A DNA stretch of 64,000 nt from Clostridium grantii DSM 8605 (lineage in GTDB: Bacteria > Bacillota > Clostridia > Clostridiales > Clostridiaceae), in the NCBI RefSeq assembly GCF_900129965.1, contig NZ_FQXM01000002.1:248001-312000 (forward strand), in the 5' to 3' direction. The translations under genes were made by a program, and so were the position numbers. The notes below the pieces were generated by a model. The model searched no databases. It was given only the letters and a program-made list of their open reading frames with translations, and was not told the DNA's origin. This document shows, one piece after another, positions 23,111 to 32,758 of the stretch. How positions within the stretch are numbered: position 1 is the first letter of the stretch; each line of letters starts with the position of its first letter.

Positions 23111-25750
23111 ATGAAAAAAATGGGATTAAATGAAATTAGAGCATCATACTTAGAATTTTTTAGAATGAAAGAACATTTAATTATGGATAGTTTTTCAGTT
23201 GTGCCAAAAAACGATAAAAGTCTTTTGTTGATAAATGCAGGAATGGCACCACTAAAACCATATTTTACGGGATTACAAACTCCTCCAAGTAAAAGAATTG
23301 CTACTTGCCAAAAATGTATAAGAACAGGCGACATTGATAATGTAGGGAAAACATCAAGGCATGCCACTTTCTTTGAAATGTTGGGTAATTTTTCTTTTGG
23401 AGATTATTTTAAAGAAGAAATTATTCCATGGTCATGGGAGTATGTTACAGAAGTATTAGATATACCAAAAGAAAAGCTTTATGTAACTGTTTATTTAGAT
23501 GATGATGAAGCAGAAACTTTGTGGAAGAGTAAAACTGATGTAAAACATAGTCATATTTTTAGGTTGGGAAAAGAAGATAATTTTTGGGAACATGGAGTTG
23601 GACCTTGTGGTCCATGTTCAGAAATTCATTTTTATAAAGGTGAAGGTGAAATTTTATCTGCAGAAGAATTTGTTAAAGCAAGTAATGAGGACAAAGCTAT
23701 AGAATTTTGGAACTTAGTTTTTACACAGTTTGATAAAGATGAAGAAGGAAATTATAATGAACTTGATTTTCCTAATATCGATACAGGTATGGGTTTAGAA
23801 AGAATTGCAACAATAATGCAAGAAGTAGATTCTATTTTTGAAGTAGATACATTTAAAAATATTTTAAATAAAGTTACAGATATTTCAAATGTTGCATATG
23901 GCATAGAAAAAGATAAAGATATCTCTTTGAGAATTATTACAGATCATATTAGAAGTGTAAGTTTTATGATTGGAGATGGAGTCTTGCCTTCAAATGAGGG
24001 AAGAGGATATGTTTTAAGAAGGCTTTTAAGAAGAGCAGCTAGACATGGAAAAGTATTAGGTATAAATCCAGGGTTTTTAGCTGAGTTAGTAGAGGTTGTT
24101 GTTCTTAATTCTGAGTCGGCTTATCCAGAATTAGCTGAGAAGAAAGATTACATAAAGAAAGTAATTAAAATTGAGGAAAAAAGATTTAGTGAGACTATTG
24201 ATTCGGGAATGGAAATTTTGAAAGACTTTATAGCAGAACTTGAAAGAACAAATAAAACAATTTTATCAGGGGACAAAGGGTTTAAATTGTATGATACTTA
24301 TGGATTCCCAATTGAATTAACTTTAGAAATACTTGAGGAAAAAAATCTTCACTTGGATCTAGAAGGATTTAATGAGGAAATGAAAGTTCAAAGAGAAAGA
24401 GCTAGAGCAGCTAGAGCAGAAAGTAATTATATGGGTGCTGAAATAAAAACTGTAGATACAATATCCAAAGAAATAAAAACTGAATTTTTAGGGTATAATA
24501 CTTTAAAAACCGAAAGTGTCGTTTTATCATTAGTGGATGATAAAGATATAGTAGATGTTTTGCATGAGGGTGAAAAAGGAGCATTAGTCACAGCGAGCAC
24601 ATCATTTTATCCAGAAATGGGAGGCCAGGTTGGTGATATTGGCGTTGTGTATAATGAAAACTTTAAAGCTAGAGTCATCAATACTAGAAAAAACATTGGT
24701 AGCCAGATAGTTCACTTCATAGAAGTAGAAGAAGGTTTAATTAATACAGGGGATAATATTGTATTAAAAGTAGATGAAAATAATAGAGAAGGTATACAGA
24801 AAAATCATAGTGCTACTCATTTATTACAATCATCTTTAAGAGAAGTCTTAGGACAGCATGTACATCAATCAGGTTCATTTGTTGACAAAGAGAAACTGAG
24901 ATTTGATTTCACACATTTTACAGGATTATCACAAAAGGAAATCAATGAAGTTGAAAATTTAGTAAATAAAGCAATAATGAATGTGTATGAAGTTAATACT
25001 AAAGTAATGAGTATAGAAGAAGCGAAAGAAAGCGGAGCAACATCACTTTTCGATGAAAAATATGGGGAAAGCGTACGTGTAGTAAGTATTGGTGAATTCA
25101 GTAAGGAATTATGTGGGGGTACACATACTGATAACATAGGTAAAATTGGATTGTTTAAAATCATTTCTGAAAGCGGAATTGCGGCAGGAATAAGAAGGAT
25201 TGAAGCAGTGACTGGATTTAAAGCATTAGAATTTGTTGAGAAAAAAGAAAACTTACTTAAAGAAATATCTTATCAAGTAAAAGCAACAGAGGGAGACGTT
25301 TTGTCAAAAATCCAAACACTTCAAGCGGAAATCAAATTAAAGGAAAAAGAAATTAGCGATTTAAACTTAAAGTTGGCTAGTGGTGCTGAAAAAGAAATAT
25401 TGGATAATTTGATAGATGTTAAAGGTGTCAAAGTTGCTATAAAAGCTTTAAAAGACGTGGATGGAGATTCATTAAGAAATCTTGCTGATAAAATAAAGGA
25501 TAAAATTAAGAGTGGAGTAGTTGTGTTGGGTAGTACACAAGATGGAAAAGTTAATTTTATTGCTATGGCAAGTAAAGATGTTTTAGATAAAGGGGTTCAT
25601 TGTGGCAAAATAATAAAGGATGTAGCTAAAATAGCTGGTGGCGGAGGTGGAGGAAGACCAGATATGGCACAAGCAGGAGGCAAAAATCCTGAAAAATTAG
25701 ATGAAGCTTTAAATAGTGTTAAAAATATCATGGAAAATTTAGTTAAATAG
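23111..25750 (+). CDS. alaS: Alanyl-tRNA synthetase
   Basis: Class II synthetase charging tRNA-Ala, with an editing domain. 879 aa, full length. The N terminus MKKMGLNEIRASYLEFF has motif 1. TCQKCIRTGDIDNVG and HATFFEMLGNFSFGDYF form the catalytic core. The editing-site zinc motifs HSATHLL and CGGTH are present, and the C-terminal glycine-rich AGGGGGGRPDMAQAGG is of the DHHA1 type. The ATG at 23111 is used; an earlier in-frame ATG at 23096 reads ATGGAGG and is the ribosome site itself. Controlled by the alanine T-box just upstream. Confidence 0.96.
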   Translation: MKKMGLNEIRASYLEFFRMKEHLIMDSFSVVPKNDKSLLLINAGMAPLKPYFTGLQTPPSKRIATCQKCIRTGDIDNVGKTSRHATFFEMLGNFSFGDYFKEEIIPWSWEYVTEVLDIPKEKLYVTVYLDDDEAETLWKSKTDVKHSHIFRLGKEDNFWEHGVGPCGPCSEIHFYKGEGEILSAEEFVKASNEDKAIEFWNLVFTQFDKDEEGNYNELDFPNIDTGMGLERIATIMQEVDSIFEVDTFKNILNKVTDISNVAYGIEKDKDISLRIITDHIRSVSFMIGDGVLPSNEGRGYVLRRLLRRAARHGKVLGINPGFLAELVEVVVLNSESAYPELAEKKDYIKKVIKIEEKRFSETIDSGMEILKDFIAELERTNKTILSGDKGFKLYDTYGFPIELTLEILEEKNLHLDLEGFNEEMKVQRERARAARAESNYMGAEIKTVDTISKEIKTEFLGYNTLKTESVVLSLVDDKDIVDVLHEGEKGALVTASTSFYPEMGGQVGDIGVVYNENFKARVINTRKNIGSQIVHFIEVEEGLINTGDNIVLKVDENNREGIQKNHSATHLLQSSLREVLGQHVHQSGSFVDKEKLRFDFTHFTGLSQKEINEVENLVNKAIMNVYEVNTKVMSIEEAKESGATSLFDEKYGESVRVVSIGEFSKELCGGTHTDNIGKIGLFKIISESGIAAGIRRIEAVTGFKALEFVEKKENLLKEISYQVKATEGDVLSKIQTLQAEIKLKEKEISDLNLKLASGAEKEILDNLIDVKGVKVAIKALKDVDGDSLRNLADKIKDKIKSGVVVLGSTQDGKVNFIAMASKDVLDKGVHCGKIIKDVAKIAGGGGGGRPDMAQAGGKNPEKLDEALNSVKNIMENLVK

Positions 25751-25841
25751 TATACAATTACTTTGATTTAGTTTATAATTAAAATAAGAACATACTTTTC
25801 ATTATTATTGCTAAGCTTTCCAGCTGAAAGGATGATTTATT

Positions 25842-26090
25842 ATGAATGAAAACACAATGCAATTTGATATGGAAAAAAACAAAAAGGATTTAACAAGAAC
25901 AATTTTGATGCAAGTTAATGAATCATTAATGGAAAAAGGATATAATCCTATTAATCAATTGGTTGGATATCTAATTTCTGGAGACCCTAGTTATATTACA
26001 AATTATAAAGGTGCTCGAACTTTAATAAGAAAGTTGGAGCGAGATGATATATTAGATGAAGTAATTAAGGCTTATTTGTTAATTAAATAA
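25842..26090 (+). CDS. ireB: IreB family regulatory phosphoprotein
   Basis: 82-aa protein of the IreB family (UPF0297, YrzL in Bacillus), a substrate of the PASTA-kinase IreK in Enterococcus where it affects cephalosporin tolerance. The family pattern is clear: NPINQLVGYLISGDPSYIT and GARTLIRKLERDDILDEVIK. The ATG is preceded by GAAAGGATGA. It heads the conserved Firmicute order ireB-ruvX-DUF1292, though here a terminator lies between it and ruvX. Confidence 0.92.
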   Translation: MNENTMQFDMEKNKKDLTRTILMQVNESLMEKGYNPINQLVGYLISGDPSYITNYKGARTLIRKLERDDILDEVIKAYLLIK

Positions 26091-26117
26091 AAATGCCCTT
26101 TTGGGCATTTTTATTTT
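26089..26117 (+). terminator. Terminator after ireB
   Basis: 10-bp stem (26089-26098 with 26103-26112), TTTT loop and TTATTTTT tail. It overlaps the ireB stop. Confidence 0.85.
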
Positions 26118-26150
26118 TAATAGGGGAAAAAATAAACCAAGGAGAATTAA

Positions 26151-26558
26151 ATGAGAATATTAGGATTGGATGTTGGTGATAGAACTATAGGGGTATGTAT
26201 GTCAGACTTGCTAGGATTTACAGCTCAGGGTATCAAAACTATTCACCGAAAAAGTATAGAAAGTGATGTAATAGAATTGCAACAAATTTGCAATGAATTT
26301 AAGATAGAAAAAATTGTGTGTGGATTACCTAAAAATATGAACGGAACTATTGGACCACAAGGTGAAAAAGCTTTGGAGTTTGCTGATCTAATTAAAGCAG
26401 AATTAGGATTAGAGGTAATCATGTGGGATGAAAGACTTACTACTGTAGCGGCAAAAAATGCAATGCTAGAGGCAAATTTGTCTAGAAACAAAAGAAAAAA
26501 ACTTATTGATAAAGTGGCATCAACTTTTATTTTGCAAAATTATTTAGATAGTTTATAA
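26151..26558 (+). CDS. ruvX: Putative pre-16S rRNA nuclease RuvX (YqgF)
   Basis: 135-aa RNase H-fold protein needed for 16S rRNA 5'-end maturation. LGLDVGDRTIGV holds the first catalytic Asp, IVCGLPKNMNG is the central block, and WDERLTTVAA (about 84-93) holds the last acidic residues. AAGGAG is placed before the ATG. Its stop overlaps the first A of the ATG that carries the ribosome site of the next gene. Confidence 0.93.
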   Translation: MRILGLDVGDRTIGVCMSDLLGFTAQGIKTIHRKSIESDVIELQQICNEFKIEKIVCGLPKNMNGTIGPQGEKALEFADLIKAELGLEVIMWDERLTTVAAKNAMLEANLSRNKRKKLIDKVASTFILQNYLDSL

Positions 26559-26572
26559 TGGAGGAAAAAAAT

Positions 26573-26818
26573 ATGGAAAATGAAATTTTTACATTAAAAG
26601 ACGAAAATGGTGTTGAACAAGAATTTGAATTAGTTATGAAGTTTGATATTGAGGATAGTGAGTATGTTATTTTAACGGCTTTAGACAATGAAGAAGCTAT
26701 TGCACTTAAAATTGTGGTTGATGAATCTGGAGAGGAAGTTCTTGTTACTGTTGAAGATGAAGAAGAGTTTAAGATGGTTTCAGAAGCTTATGAAGCATTG
26801 TCACTTGAGGAAGAATAG
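26573..26818 (+). CDS. DUF1292 domain protein (YrzB-like)
   Basis: 81-aa acidic protein of the DUF1292 family, of unknown function, conserved next to ruvX in Firmicutes (yrzB in Bacillus). It has FTLKDENGVEQEFEL and EDSEYVILTALDNEEA, and nearly a third of the residues are Asp or Glu. The ATG at 26573 is chosen because the earlier in-frame ATG (26558) is part of ATGGAGG, the ribosome site. Confidence 0.85.
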   Translation: MENEIFTLKDENGVEQEFELVMKFDIEDSEYVILTALDNEEAIALKIVVDESGEEVLVTVEDEEEFKMVSEAYEALSLEEE

Positions 26819-26892
26819 ATTTCTTTAATAGAGAAATAATCTTCATTTAATATAAAAATATTTATGAAAATATATTAGGAGAGAGGGTTTAA

Positions 26893-27357
26893 ATGTCTCA
26901 ATTGGATGATAAAGTTAAAGAAGAATTAAAGATAAAATTAAAAGACAAAGGTTATAAATTAACACCTCAAAGGATGGCTATAATTGAAATTATATATAAA
27001 AGTCAAGGTGAACATTTAACTGCAGAAGAATTGTACGATATTGTTAAAGTCCCATGCCCGGAGATTGGACTTGCAACAGTATATAGAACAATTCAAATGT
27101 TGGAAGAAATTGAGTTGATTAATAAATTGACTCTTCAAGATGGTTGCAATAGATATGAATTAAATAACGAGGATGAAGTACATCAACATCATCATTTGAT
27201 TTGTAAAAATTGTGGAAAAGTAATTGAAGTAAAAGGTGATTTGTTGGATTCAATAGAAGAATCTATTGAGAAAGAGTATAAGTTTAAAATTGAAAATCAC
27301 AAAGTTAAGTTTTTTGGATTATGTGAAGAATGTTCGGAAGAAGATTTGACATCATAA
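26893..27357 (+). CDS. fur: Fur-family metalloregulator (probably Fur)
   Basis: 154-aa iron-responsive repressor. The N-terminal winged helix has LTPQRMAIIEII and GLATVYRTIQMLEEIELI. Metal-site features are EVHQHHHLICKNCGKVIEV and a C-terminal FGLCEEC. The two CxxC pairs form the structural zinc site. I prefer Fur to PerR or Zur because of the DGCNRYEL...HHHLIC pattern and because a good Fur box controls feoAB in this window. It is followed by RNase J, whose frame begins 18 bases after its stop. Confidence 0.88.
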   Translation: MSQLDDKVKEELKIKLKDKGYKLTPQRMAIIEIIYKSQGEHLTAEELYDIVKVPCPEIGLATVYRTIQMLEEIELINKLTLQDGCNRYELNNEDEVHQHHHLICKNCGKVIEVKGDLLDSIEESIEKEYKFKIENHKVKFFGLCEECSEEDLTS

Positions 27358-27374
27358 AGAAAAGGAGGCATAAA

Positions 27375-29042
27375 TTGAGAAAGAAAAGAGACAAAATAAA
27401 AATTATTCCCCTAGGTGGTTTAAACGAAGTGGGAAAAAATTTAACCTTATTTGAATATAAGGATGAAATTGTAGTTATCGATTGCGGTATTAAATTTCCT
27501 GATGACGATATGTTTGGAATTGATTTAGTTATTCCTGATATTTCTTATTTAGTGAAAAATAAAGAAAAAGTTAAGGGAATATTCTTAACTCACGGGCATG
27601 AAGATCATATCGGTGCTATATCCTTTGTTTTAAAAGAGGTTAATGTGCCTATTTACGGCACTAAATTAACATTAGGTATACTAGAGTCTAAACTTAAAGA
27701 ACATGGCTTATTGAGCACTACAGAGCTGAAGACGGTTAAATCTAGAGATATAATTGAGCTTGAGCATATGTCAGTTGAATTTATAAGAACATGCCATAGT
27801 ATAGCAGATGCATCAGCAATTGCTATACACACACCATTGGGGGTCATTCTTCACACGGGTGATTTTAAAATTGATTATACACCTATTGATGGCGAATTAG
27901 CAGATTTGGGAAGGTTTGTAGAGTTGAGCCAAAAGGGTGTTATCGTTTTAATGGCAGATAGCACTAATGTAGAGAGACCTGGATATACAATGTCGGAAAG
28001 TATAGTAGGAGAAACATTTGAAAGATTATTTGCAAAAGCCCAAGGAAGAATTATTGTGGCAACTTTTGCTTCTAATGTTCATAGAGTAAGGCAAATAATG
28101 CAGGCAGCAGACAAATATGATAGAAAAGTTACTGTTTCTGGGCGAAGCATGGAAAATATAGTTAGAGTAGCAACTGAACTTGGCTATTTAGAAATTGCTA
28201 AAAAAGTTATGGTGAGTTTAGACGACATTAAAAAATATCCAAATGATAAAATGGTTGTATTAACAACTGGTAGTCAAGGTGAACCTATGGCAGCATTGTC
28301 AAGAATGGCTATGTCTGACCATAGAAAACTATTTATAGAAAAAGGAGATACTGTGATTATTTCAGCAACTCCTATTCCGGGAAATGAAAAATTAGTTTCA
28401 AGAGTAATAAATCAATTATTTAAAAAAGGTGCAGAGGTTATCTATGAAGCATTGGAAGATGTACATGTGTCTGGCCATGCTAAACAAGAAGAACTTAAAT
28501 TAATTCATACTTTAGTAAGGCCTAAATTCTTTATTCCAGTTCATGGAGAATATAGAATGTTAAAACAGCATGCTGACCTTTCTATGAAATTAGGAATGCC
28601 AGAAAAAAATATTATTCTTGCAAATAATGGTGATGTAATTGAAGTTACTCAAGAAACTATTAGAAAAAATGGATATGTACCTTCAGGCCAAGTTTTTGTA
28701 GATGGACTTGGGGTTGGTGATGTAGGAAATATCGTTTTAAGAGATAGAAAGCATTTATCTCAAGATGGTATTCTTACTGTGGTTGTCACATTGGAAAAAG
28801 ATACAGGAAGAGTTATTGCAGGACCTGATATAATATCTAGAGGATTTGTATATGTAAGAGAATCAGAGGTTCTTATGGATGAAGCTAAAAGAGTTGCAAG
28901 AGAAGCTTTAGTGTATTGTGAAGAAAAGAATATTACTGAATGGGTTGTTATAAAATCCAAAGTTAAAGAAGCATTGAGAGTATTCTTGTTTGAACAAACT
29001 ATGAGAAAACCGATGATTTTACCTATTATAGTCGAAGTCTAG
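27375..29042 (+). CDS. rnj: Ribonuclease J
   Basis: MBL/beta-CASP ribonuclease with 5' exonuclease and endonuclease activity in mRNA decay and rRNA maturation. 555 aa. Motifs: FLTHGHEDHIGA (zinc site), HTGDFKID, ADSTNVERPG, HVSGHAKQEEL, and FIPVHGEYRM. The start is the TTG at 27375 after GGAGGC, giving the usual basic N terminus MRKKRDKIKIIPLGGLNEVG. The frame extends upstream into fur, but without a ribosome site. It lies 17 bases after fur and is probably co-transcribed. Confidence 0.93.
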   Translation: MRKKRDKIKIIPLGGLNEVGKNLTLFEYKDEIVVIDCGIKFPDDDMFGIDLVIPDISYLVKNKEKVKGIFLTHGHEDHIGAISFVLKEVNVPIYGTKLTLGILESKLKEHGLLSTTELKTVKSRDIIELEHMSVEFIRTCHSIADASAIAIHTPLGVILHTGDFKIDYTPIDGELADLGRFVELSQKGVIVLMADSTNVERPGYTMSESIVGETFERLFAKAQGRIIVATFASNVHRVRQIMQAADKYDRKVTVSGRSMENIVRVATELGYLEIAKKVMVSLDDIKKYPNDKMVVLTTGSQGEPMAALSRMAMSDHRKLFIEKGDTVIISATPIPGNEKLVSRVINQLFKKGAEVIYEALEDVHVSGHAKQEELKLIHTLVRPKFFIPVHGEYRMLKQHADLSMKLGMPEKNIILANNGDVIEVTQETIRKNGYVPSGQVFVDGLGVGDVGNIVLRDRKHLSQDGILTVVVTLEKDTGRVIAGPDIISRGFVYVRESEVLMDEAKRVAREALVYCEEKNITEWVVIKSKVKEALRVFLFEQTMRKPMILPIIVEV

Positions 29043-29103
29043 AGAAATCTTAGGTTTATTAAAGTAATTCAAATAGATTTTCACTTATAAGATTATAAAT
29101 AAT

Positions 29104-29132
29104 TTGACTTTTTATAGCGAAAACATTACAAT
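29104..29132 (+). promoter_or_regulatory. sigma-A promoter in the typA leader
   Basis: TTGACT, 17-base spacer, TACAAT. It lies upstream of, not after, the hairpin at 29148-29177. Confidence 0.7.
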
Positions 29133-29147
29133 AAAATATGGCAAAAT

Positions 29148-29182
29148 AAAATTGGATGCTATGAAGTATCCAATTTTTATTT
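29148..29182 (+). terminator. Terminator-like hairpin between rnj and typA
   Basis: 13-bp stem with one G-U pair (29148-29160 with 29165-29177), ATGA loop, and a TTTTT run within and after the 3' arm. It may end rnj transcripts and also sits in the leader made from the 29104 promoter. Confidence 0.75.
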
Positions 29183-29220
29183 ATGCCACTATAAGCAACA
29201 AATAGACTTGGAGGAATAAA

Positions 29221-31044
29221 ATGAATAATATTACAAGAAACGATATAAGGAACATCGCTATCATCGCCCATGTTGACCATGGTAAAACTACGCTTGTTGA
29301 CGCTCTTTTAAAGCAAAGTCACACTTTTAGAGAAAATGAAGTTGTTGAAGATAGAGTTATGGATTCAAATGCCTTAGAAAAAGAAAGAGGAATAACTATA
29401 CTTTCTAAAAATACTTCTTTGAATTATGAGGGGGTAAAAATAAATATTGTAGATACTCCGGGACATGCTGACTTTGGTGGTGAAGTTGAACGTGTACTTA
29501 GAATGGTTGATAGTGTTTTACTTCTTGTTGATGCAAATGAAGGTGCTATGCCACAAACTAAATTTGTTTTAAAAAAAGCATTAGAGTTAAAACTAGAACC
29601 AATAGTTTGTATCAATAAAATCGATAAGCCTAGTGCAAGATGTGAAGAAGTTGTAGATGAAATTTTTGACTTATTCGTTGAATTAGGTGCAGAGGATGAA
29701 CAATTAGATTTTGAAGTGGTTTATTGCTCAGCAAAAAATGGATTTGCTAAATTTGAACTTGAAGATGAATCAACTGATATGGATCCTTTATTTAAAACTA
29801 TAATAAGTAACGTTGCGCCTCCTACTGGTGAAATAGATAAGCCATTCCAAATGCTTGTTACAACAATTGATTATAACGAATATGTGGGAAGAATAGCCGT
29901 AGGAAAAATTGAAAGAGGTAGTGTTAAGAAAAACCAAGCAGTAGCAGTGTTAAATATAGATAAACATGATAAGAATATGAAGGTTTCAGGTTTGTATGCT
30001 TATGAGGGATTAAAAAGAGTTGAAGTTATGGAAGCTAAATTAGGCGATATAGTAGCTTTATCAGGTATTTCTAATATAAACATTGGAGATACAATATGTG
30101 ATAATGCTGAGCCAGAAGCTTTAGATTTCGTTAAAATTGATGAGCCAACACTAAATATGAACTTCATTGTCAATAATTCCCCTTTTGCGGGAACAGAAGG
30201 TGACTTTGTTACATCAAGACATTTAAGAGATAGATTATTTAAAGAACTAGAAACAAATGTAAGCTTAAAAGTAGAGGAAACTGATTCTGCAGATAGCTTT
30301 AAAGTTAGTGGTAGAGGAGAACTACATCTTTCAATACTTATTGAAACAATGAGAAGAGAAGGATATGAATTTCAGGTATCAAAGCCAAACGTTATTTTCC
30401 ATGAAATTGACAATAGAAAATATGAACCTGTAGAGCTATTGACAGTAGATGTACCAGAGGAATTTATGGGCGTAGTAATCGAAAAATTAGGACCAAGAAA
30501 AGCAGAAATGCTAAATATGTCGTCTGCTGTTAATGGATATTCTAGATTAGAATTTAAAATACCAGCAAGAGGGTTGATAGGATATAGAAATGAATTTTTA
30601 ACAGATACAAAAGGAAACGGAATTATGAATCATATTTTTGAAGCTTATGAACCATACAAAGGCGACATTCCAGGAAGAAATAGAGGTTCTTTAGTAGTGT
30701 TTGAACAAGGAGAAGCAGTACCATACGGATTATTTAACGCTCAAGATAGAGGAAGATTATTCCTAAAACCTGGAACGAAGGTATATGAAGGTATGATTGC
30801 TGGAGAATGTTCAAGAGCTGATGATATTGAAGTTAATGTTTGCAAGAAGAAACAATTAACTAATACAAGATCTTCAGGTGCAGATGATGCTTTAAAATTA
30901 GTATCTGCCCTAGAATTAAGTTTAGAGCAATGCTTGGAATTTATTGCTGATGATGAGTTAGTAGAAATAACTCCTCAAACAATTAGAATGAGAAAAAGAA
31001 TTTTAAATAGTGTAGAAAGAAAAAGAGTTAGTAAGAAAAAATAA
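29221..31044 (+). CDS. typA: Ribosome-associated GTPase TypA/BipA
   Basis: Translational GTPase of the EF-G/LepA class that helps 50S assembly and growth at low temperature. 607 aa. G1 AHVDHGKTT, G2 ERGITI, G3 DTPGHADF, G4 NKID and G5 CSAK are all present, followed by the BipA-specific C-terminal block ARGLIGYRNEFLTDTKG. GGAGGAATAAA precedes the ATG. It begins a five-gene unit with mltG, trmR, trhP and udk that is mostly closely spaced. Confidence 0.95.
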   Translation: MNNITRNDIRNIAIIAHVDHGKTTLVDALLKQSHTFRENEVVEDRVMDSNALEKERGITILSKNTSLNYEGVKINIVDTPGHADFGGEVERVLRMVDSVLLLVDANEGAMPQTKFVLKKALELKLEPIVCINKIDKPSARCEEVVDEIFDLFVELGAEDEQLDFEVVYCSAKNGFAKFELEDESTDMDPLFKTIISNVAPPTGEIDKPFQMLVTTIDYNEYVGRIAVGKIERGSVKKNQAVAVLNIDKHDKNMKVSGLYAYEGLKRVEVMEAKLGDIVALSGISNINIGDTICDNAEPEALDFVKIDEPTLNMNFIVNNSPFAGTEGDFVTSRHLRDRLFKELETNVSLKVEETDSADSFKVSGRGELHLSILIETMRREGYEFQVSKPNVIFHEIDNRKYEPVELLTVDVPEEFMGVVIEKLGPRKAEMLNMSSAVNGYSRLEFKIPARGLIGYRNEFLTDTKGNGIMNHIFEAYEPYKGDIPGRNRGSLVVFEQGEAVPYGLFNAQDRGRLFLKPGTKVYEGMIAGECSRADDIEVNVCKKKQLTNTRSSGADDALKLVSALELSLEQCLEFIADDELVEITPQTIRMRKRILNSVERKRVSKKK

Positions 31045-31065
31045 ATTAAAAAAGTAGGTGTTTTA

Positions 31066-32082
31066 ATGAAAGGGGTAAAAAGGTTTTTTGTGGCATTTCT
31101 TATTTTTATTTTGGTTGCAGTGGGAGTTCTTTGGTTTAGATATAAAAAAGTTATAGATCACCCATTAATTGTAGATACTGATAGCGTTACTATAAATGTA
31201 TCTTTGGGTATGACTTTTTATTCTCTATTAGATACTTTAGTTGAGGATAATATTGTTAAAGATAAGAATTTGATAAAACTAGCAATTAAGTATAATGAAT
31301 TGCCTACAGAGATAAAAGCTGGTCAATACACATTGGATTCAACCCTTTCGTTAGAACAACTTTTAAAAGAATTGCAAACTGGTACGATTTCAAATAATAC
31401 CATTAAAGTTACTATTCCAGAAGGCTATGATATAGAAACCATAGCCACACTATTAGAGGGAAAAGGTATAGTTTCTAGCCAAACATTTTTAAATGCATGT
31501 CTAGAATATAAGATTCCAGATTCTTTGGTAATGAATGAAAATGATAATGTGAAATATAAAATTGAAGGGTATTTATTTCCTGATACTTATAATTTCGAAA
31601 AACACACCTCTCCAGATGTGATAATTAATAAAATGATAAATAGATTTATGGCAGTACTAACAGAGTTAGAAAAAGATTATGGCAAGAAAATTGCCAATCT
31701 AGATGAAATTGTTACTATGGCATCAATTGTAGAAAAAGAAGCAAGAGTTGCAGAAGACAGACCAATTATAGCTTCTGTTTTCAATAATAGAATAGAAAAA
31801 GGGCAAATGCTTCAATCTTGCGCTACTGTTATATATGCTTTAGGAGAATACAAGGAAAAACTATTATTAACTGACTTAGAAGTTAATTCACCATACAATA
31901 GTTATAAAAATTTGGGGCTTCCACCGGGGCCAATTTGTAATCCTGGGAAAGCATCATTAATTGCTGCATTATATCCTGCGGATACCGATTATATTTATTT
32001 TGTAGCAAAAGGAGATGGATCTCATTATTTTTCAAATAATTATAATGATTTTCTAGAAGCTAAAAATAAATATCTAAAATAA
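31066..32082 (+). CDS. mltG: Endolytic murein transglycosylase MltG
   Basis: Single-span membrane protein that cleaves nascent glycan strands, setting their length. 338 aa. Residues 5-24 form the membrane anchor, then a LysM-like region (about 40-110) and the YceG catalytic domain with KIEGYLFPDTY, the catalytic Glu of MASIVEKEA (about 223), LQSCATVIYALG, and LGLPPGPICNPG. It lies 21 bases after typA. In Bacillus the homologue yrrL also precedes the trmR-trhP-udk group. Confidence 0.93.
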   Translation: MKGVKRFFVAFLIFILVAVGVLWFRYKKVIDHPLIVDTDSVTINVSLGMTFYSLLDTLVEDNIVKDKNLIKLAIKYNELPTEIKAGQYTLDSTLSLEQLLKELQTGTISNNTIKVTIPEGYDIETIATLLEGKGIVSSQTFLNACLEYKIPDSLVMNENDNVKYKIEGYLFPDTYNFEKHTSPDVIINKMINRFMAVLTELEKDYGKKIANLDEIVTMASIVEKEARVAEDRPIIASVFNNRIEKGQMLQSCATVIYALGEYKEKLLLTDLEVNSPYNSYKNLGLPPGPICNPGKASLIAALYPADTDYIYFVAKGDGSHYFSNNYNDFLEAKNKYLK

Positions 32083-32109
32083 ATATCTTAGCAGATTGGA
32101 GATAGATTA

Positions 32110-32757
32110 ATGAATGGAATATCATTTGATTATATAACTGAATATTTAAATACCCTAATTGAAGAAGATGATGAGGGTATATTAGAAATGGAACAATATG
32201 CAAATGAAAACAATGTTCCAATTGTACAGAAGGAAGTTGCAAACCTTCTAAAACTGATGATAACAATTCAAAAACCAATGAGAATTTTAGAATTAGGAAC
32301 AGCTATAGGGTATTCGTCTATTCTTATGAGTAGATCTTCTAAATTTGTTAAAGAAATAGTGACAATAGAAAGAAATGAAAACATGGCTGAAATTGCTAGA
32401 AATAACATGAGTAAATTTGATGAAAATAAAATTATCTCCATAATTGAAGGGGACTGTTTAAAAGTACTTGAAAAACTTGAAGATAAGTATGATATGATTT
32501 TTATAGATGCAGGGAAAGGACATTATAATGAATTTTTTCCACATTGTTTAAGGTTGTTAAAAGATTCAGGTGTGATTATATCTGATAATGTACTGTTCCG
32601 AGGAATGGTAGCAAATAATGATTTGCTAATTAGAAGAAAAATTACAATTGTAAAAAGAATGAGAACATATCTTATGAATATAAGTAAAGATAAAAATTTA
32701 ATCACCACAGTTCTCCCAGTAGGAGATGGAGTAGCCATTACGGCAAGGAGGAATTAG
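32110..32757 (+). CDS. trmR: tRNA 5-hydroxyuridine methyltransferase (TrmR/YrrM-like)
   Basis: 215-aa class I SAM-dependent O-methyltransferase. The SAM loop is LELGTAIGYSS, the acidic strand ends in VTIERN, and the metal/catalytic IFIDAGKG and IISDNVLFRG blocks are those of the catechol O-methyltransferase-like family. In Bacillus, YrrM (TrmR) methylates 5-hydroxyuridine 34 in tRNA, and the hydroxylase TrhP is encoded next to it, as here. This neighbourhood, rather than the sequence alone, supports the tRNA role. Confidence 0.8.
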   Translation: MNGISFDYITEYLNTLIEEDDEGILEMEQYANENNVPIVQKEVANLLKLMITIQKPMRILELGTAIGYSSILMSRSSKFVKEIVTIERNENMAEIARNNMSKFDENKIISIIEGDCLKVLEKLEDKYDMIFIDAGKGHYNEFFPHCLRLLKDSGVIISDNVLFRGMVANNDLLIRRKITIVKRMRTYLMNISKDKNLITTVLPVGDGVAITARRN

Positions 32758-32758
32758 T

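Noticed and set aside
25813..25828. Small hairpin CTTTC/GAAAG over the ireB ribosome site
   Set aside because: Only five base pairs, too weak to call a regulatory structure.
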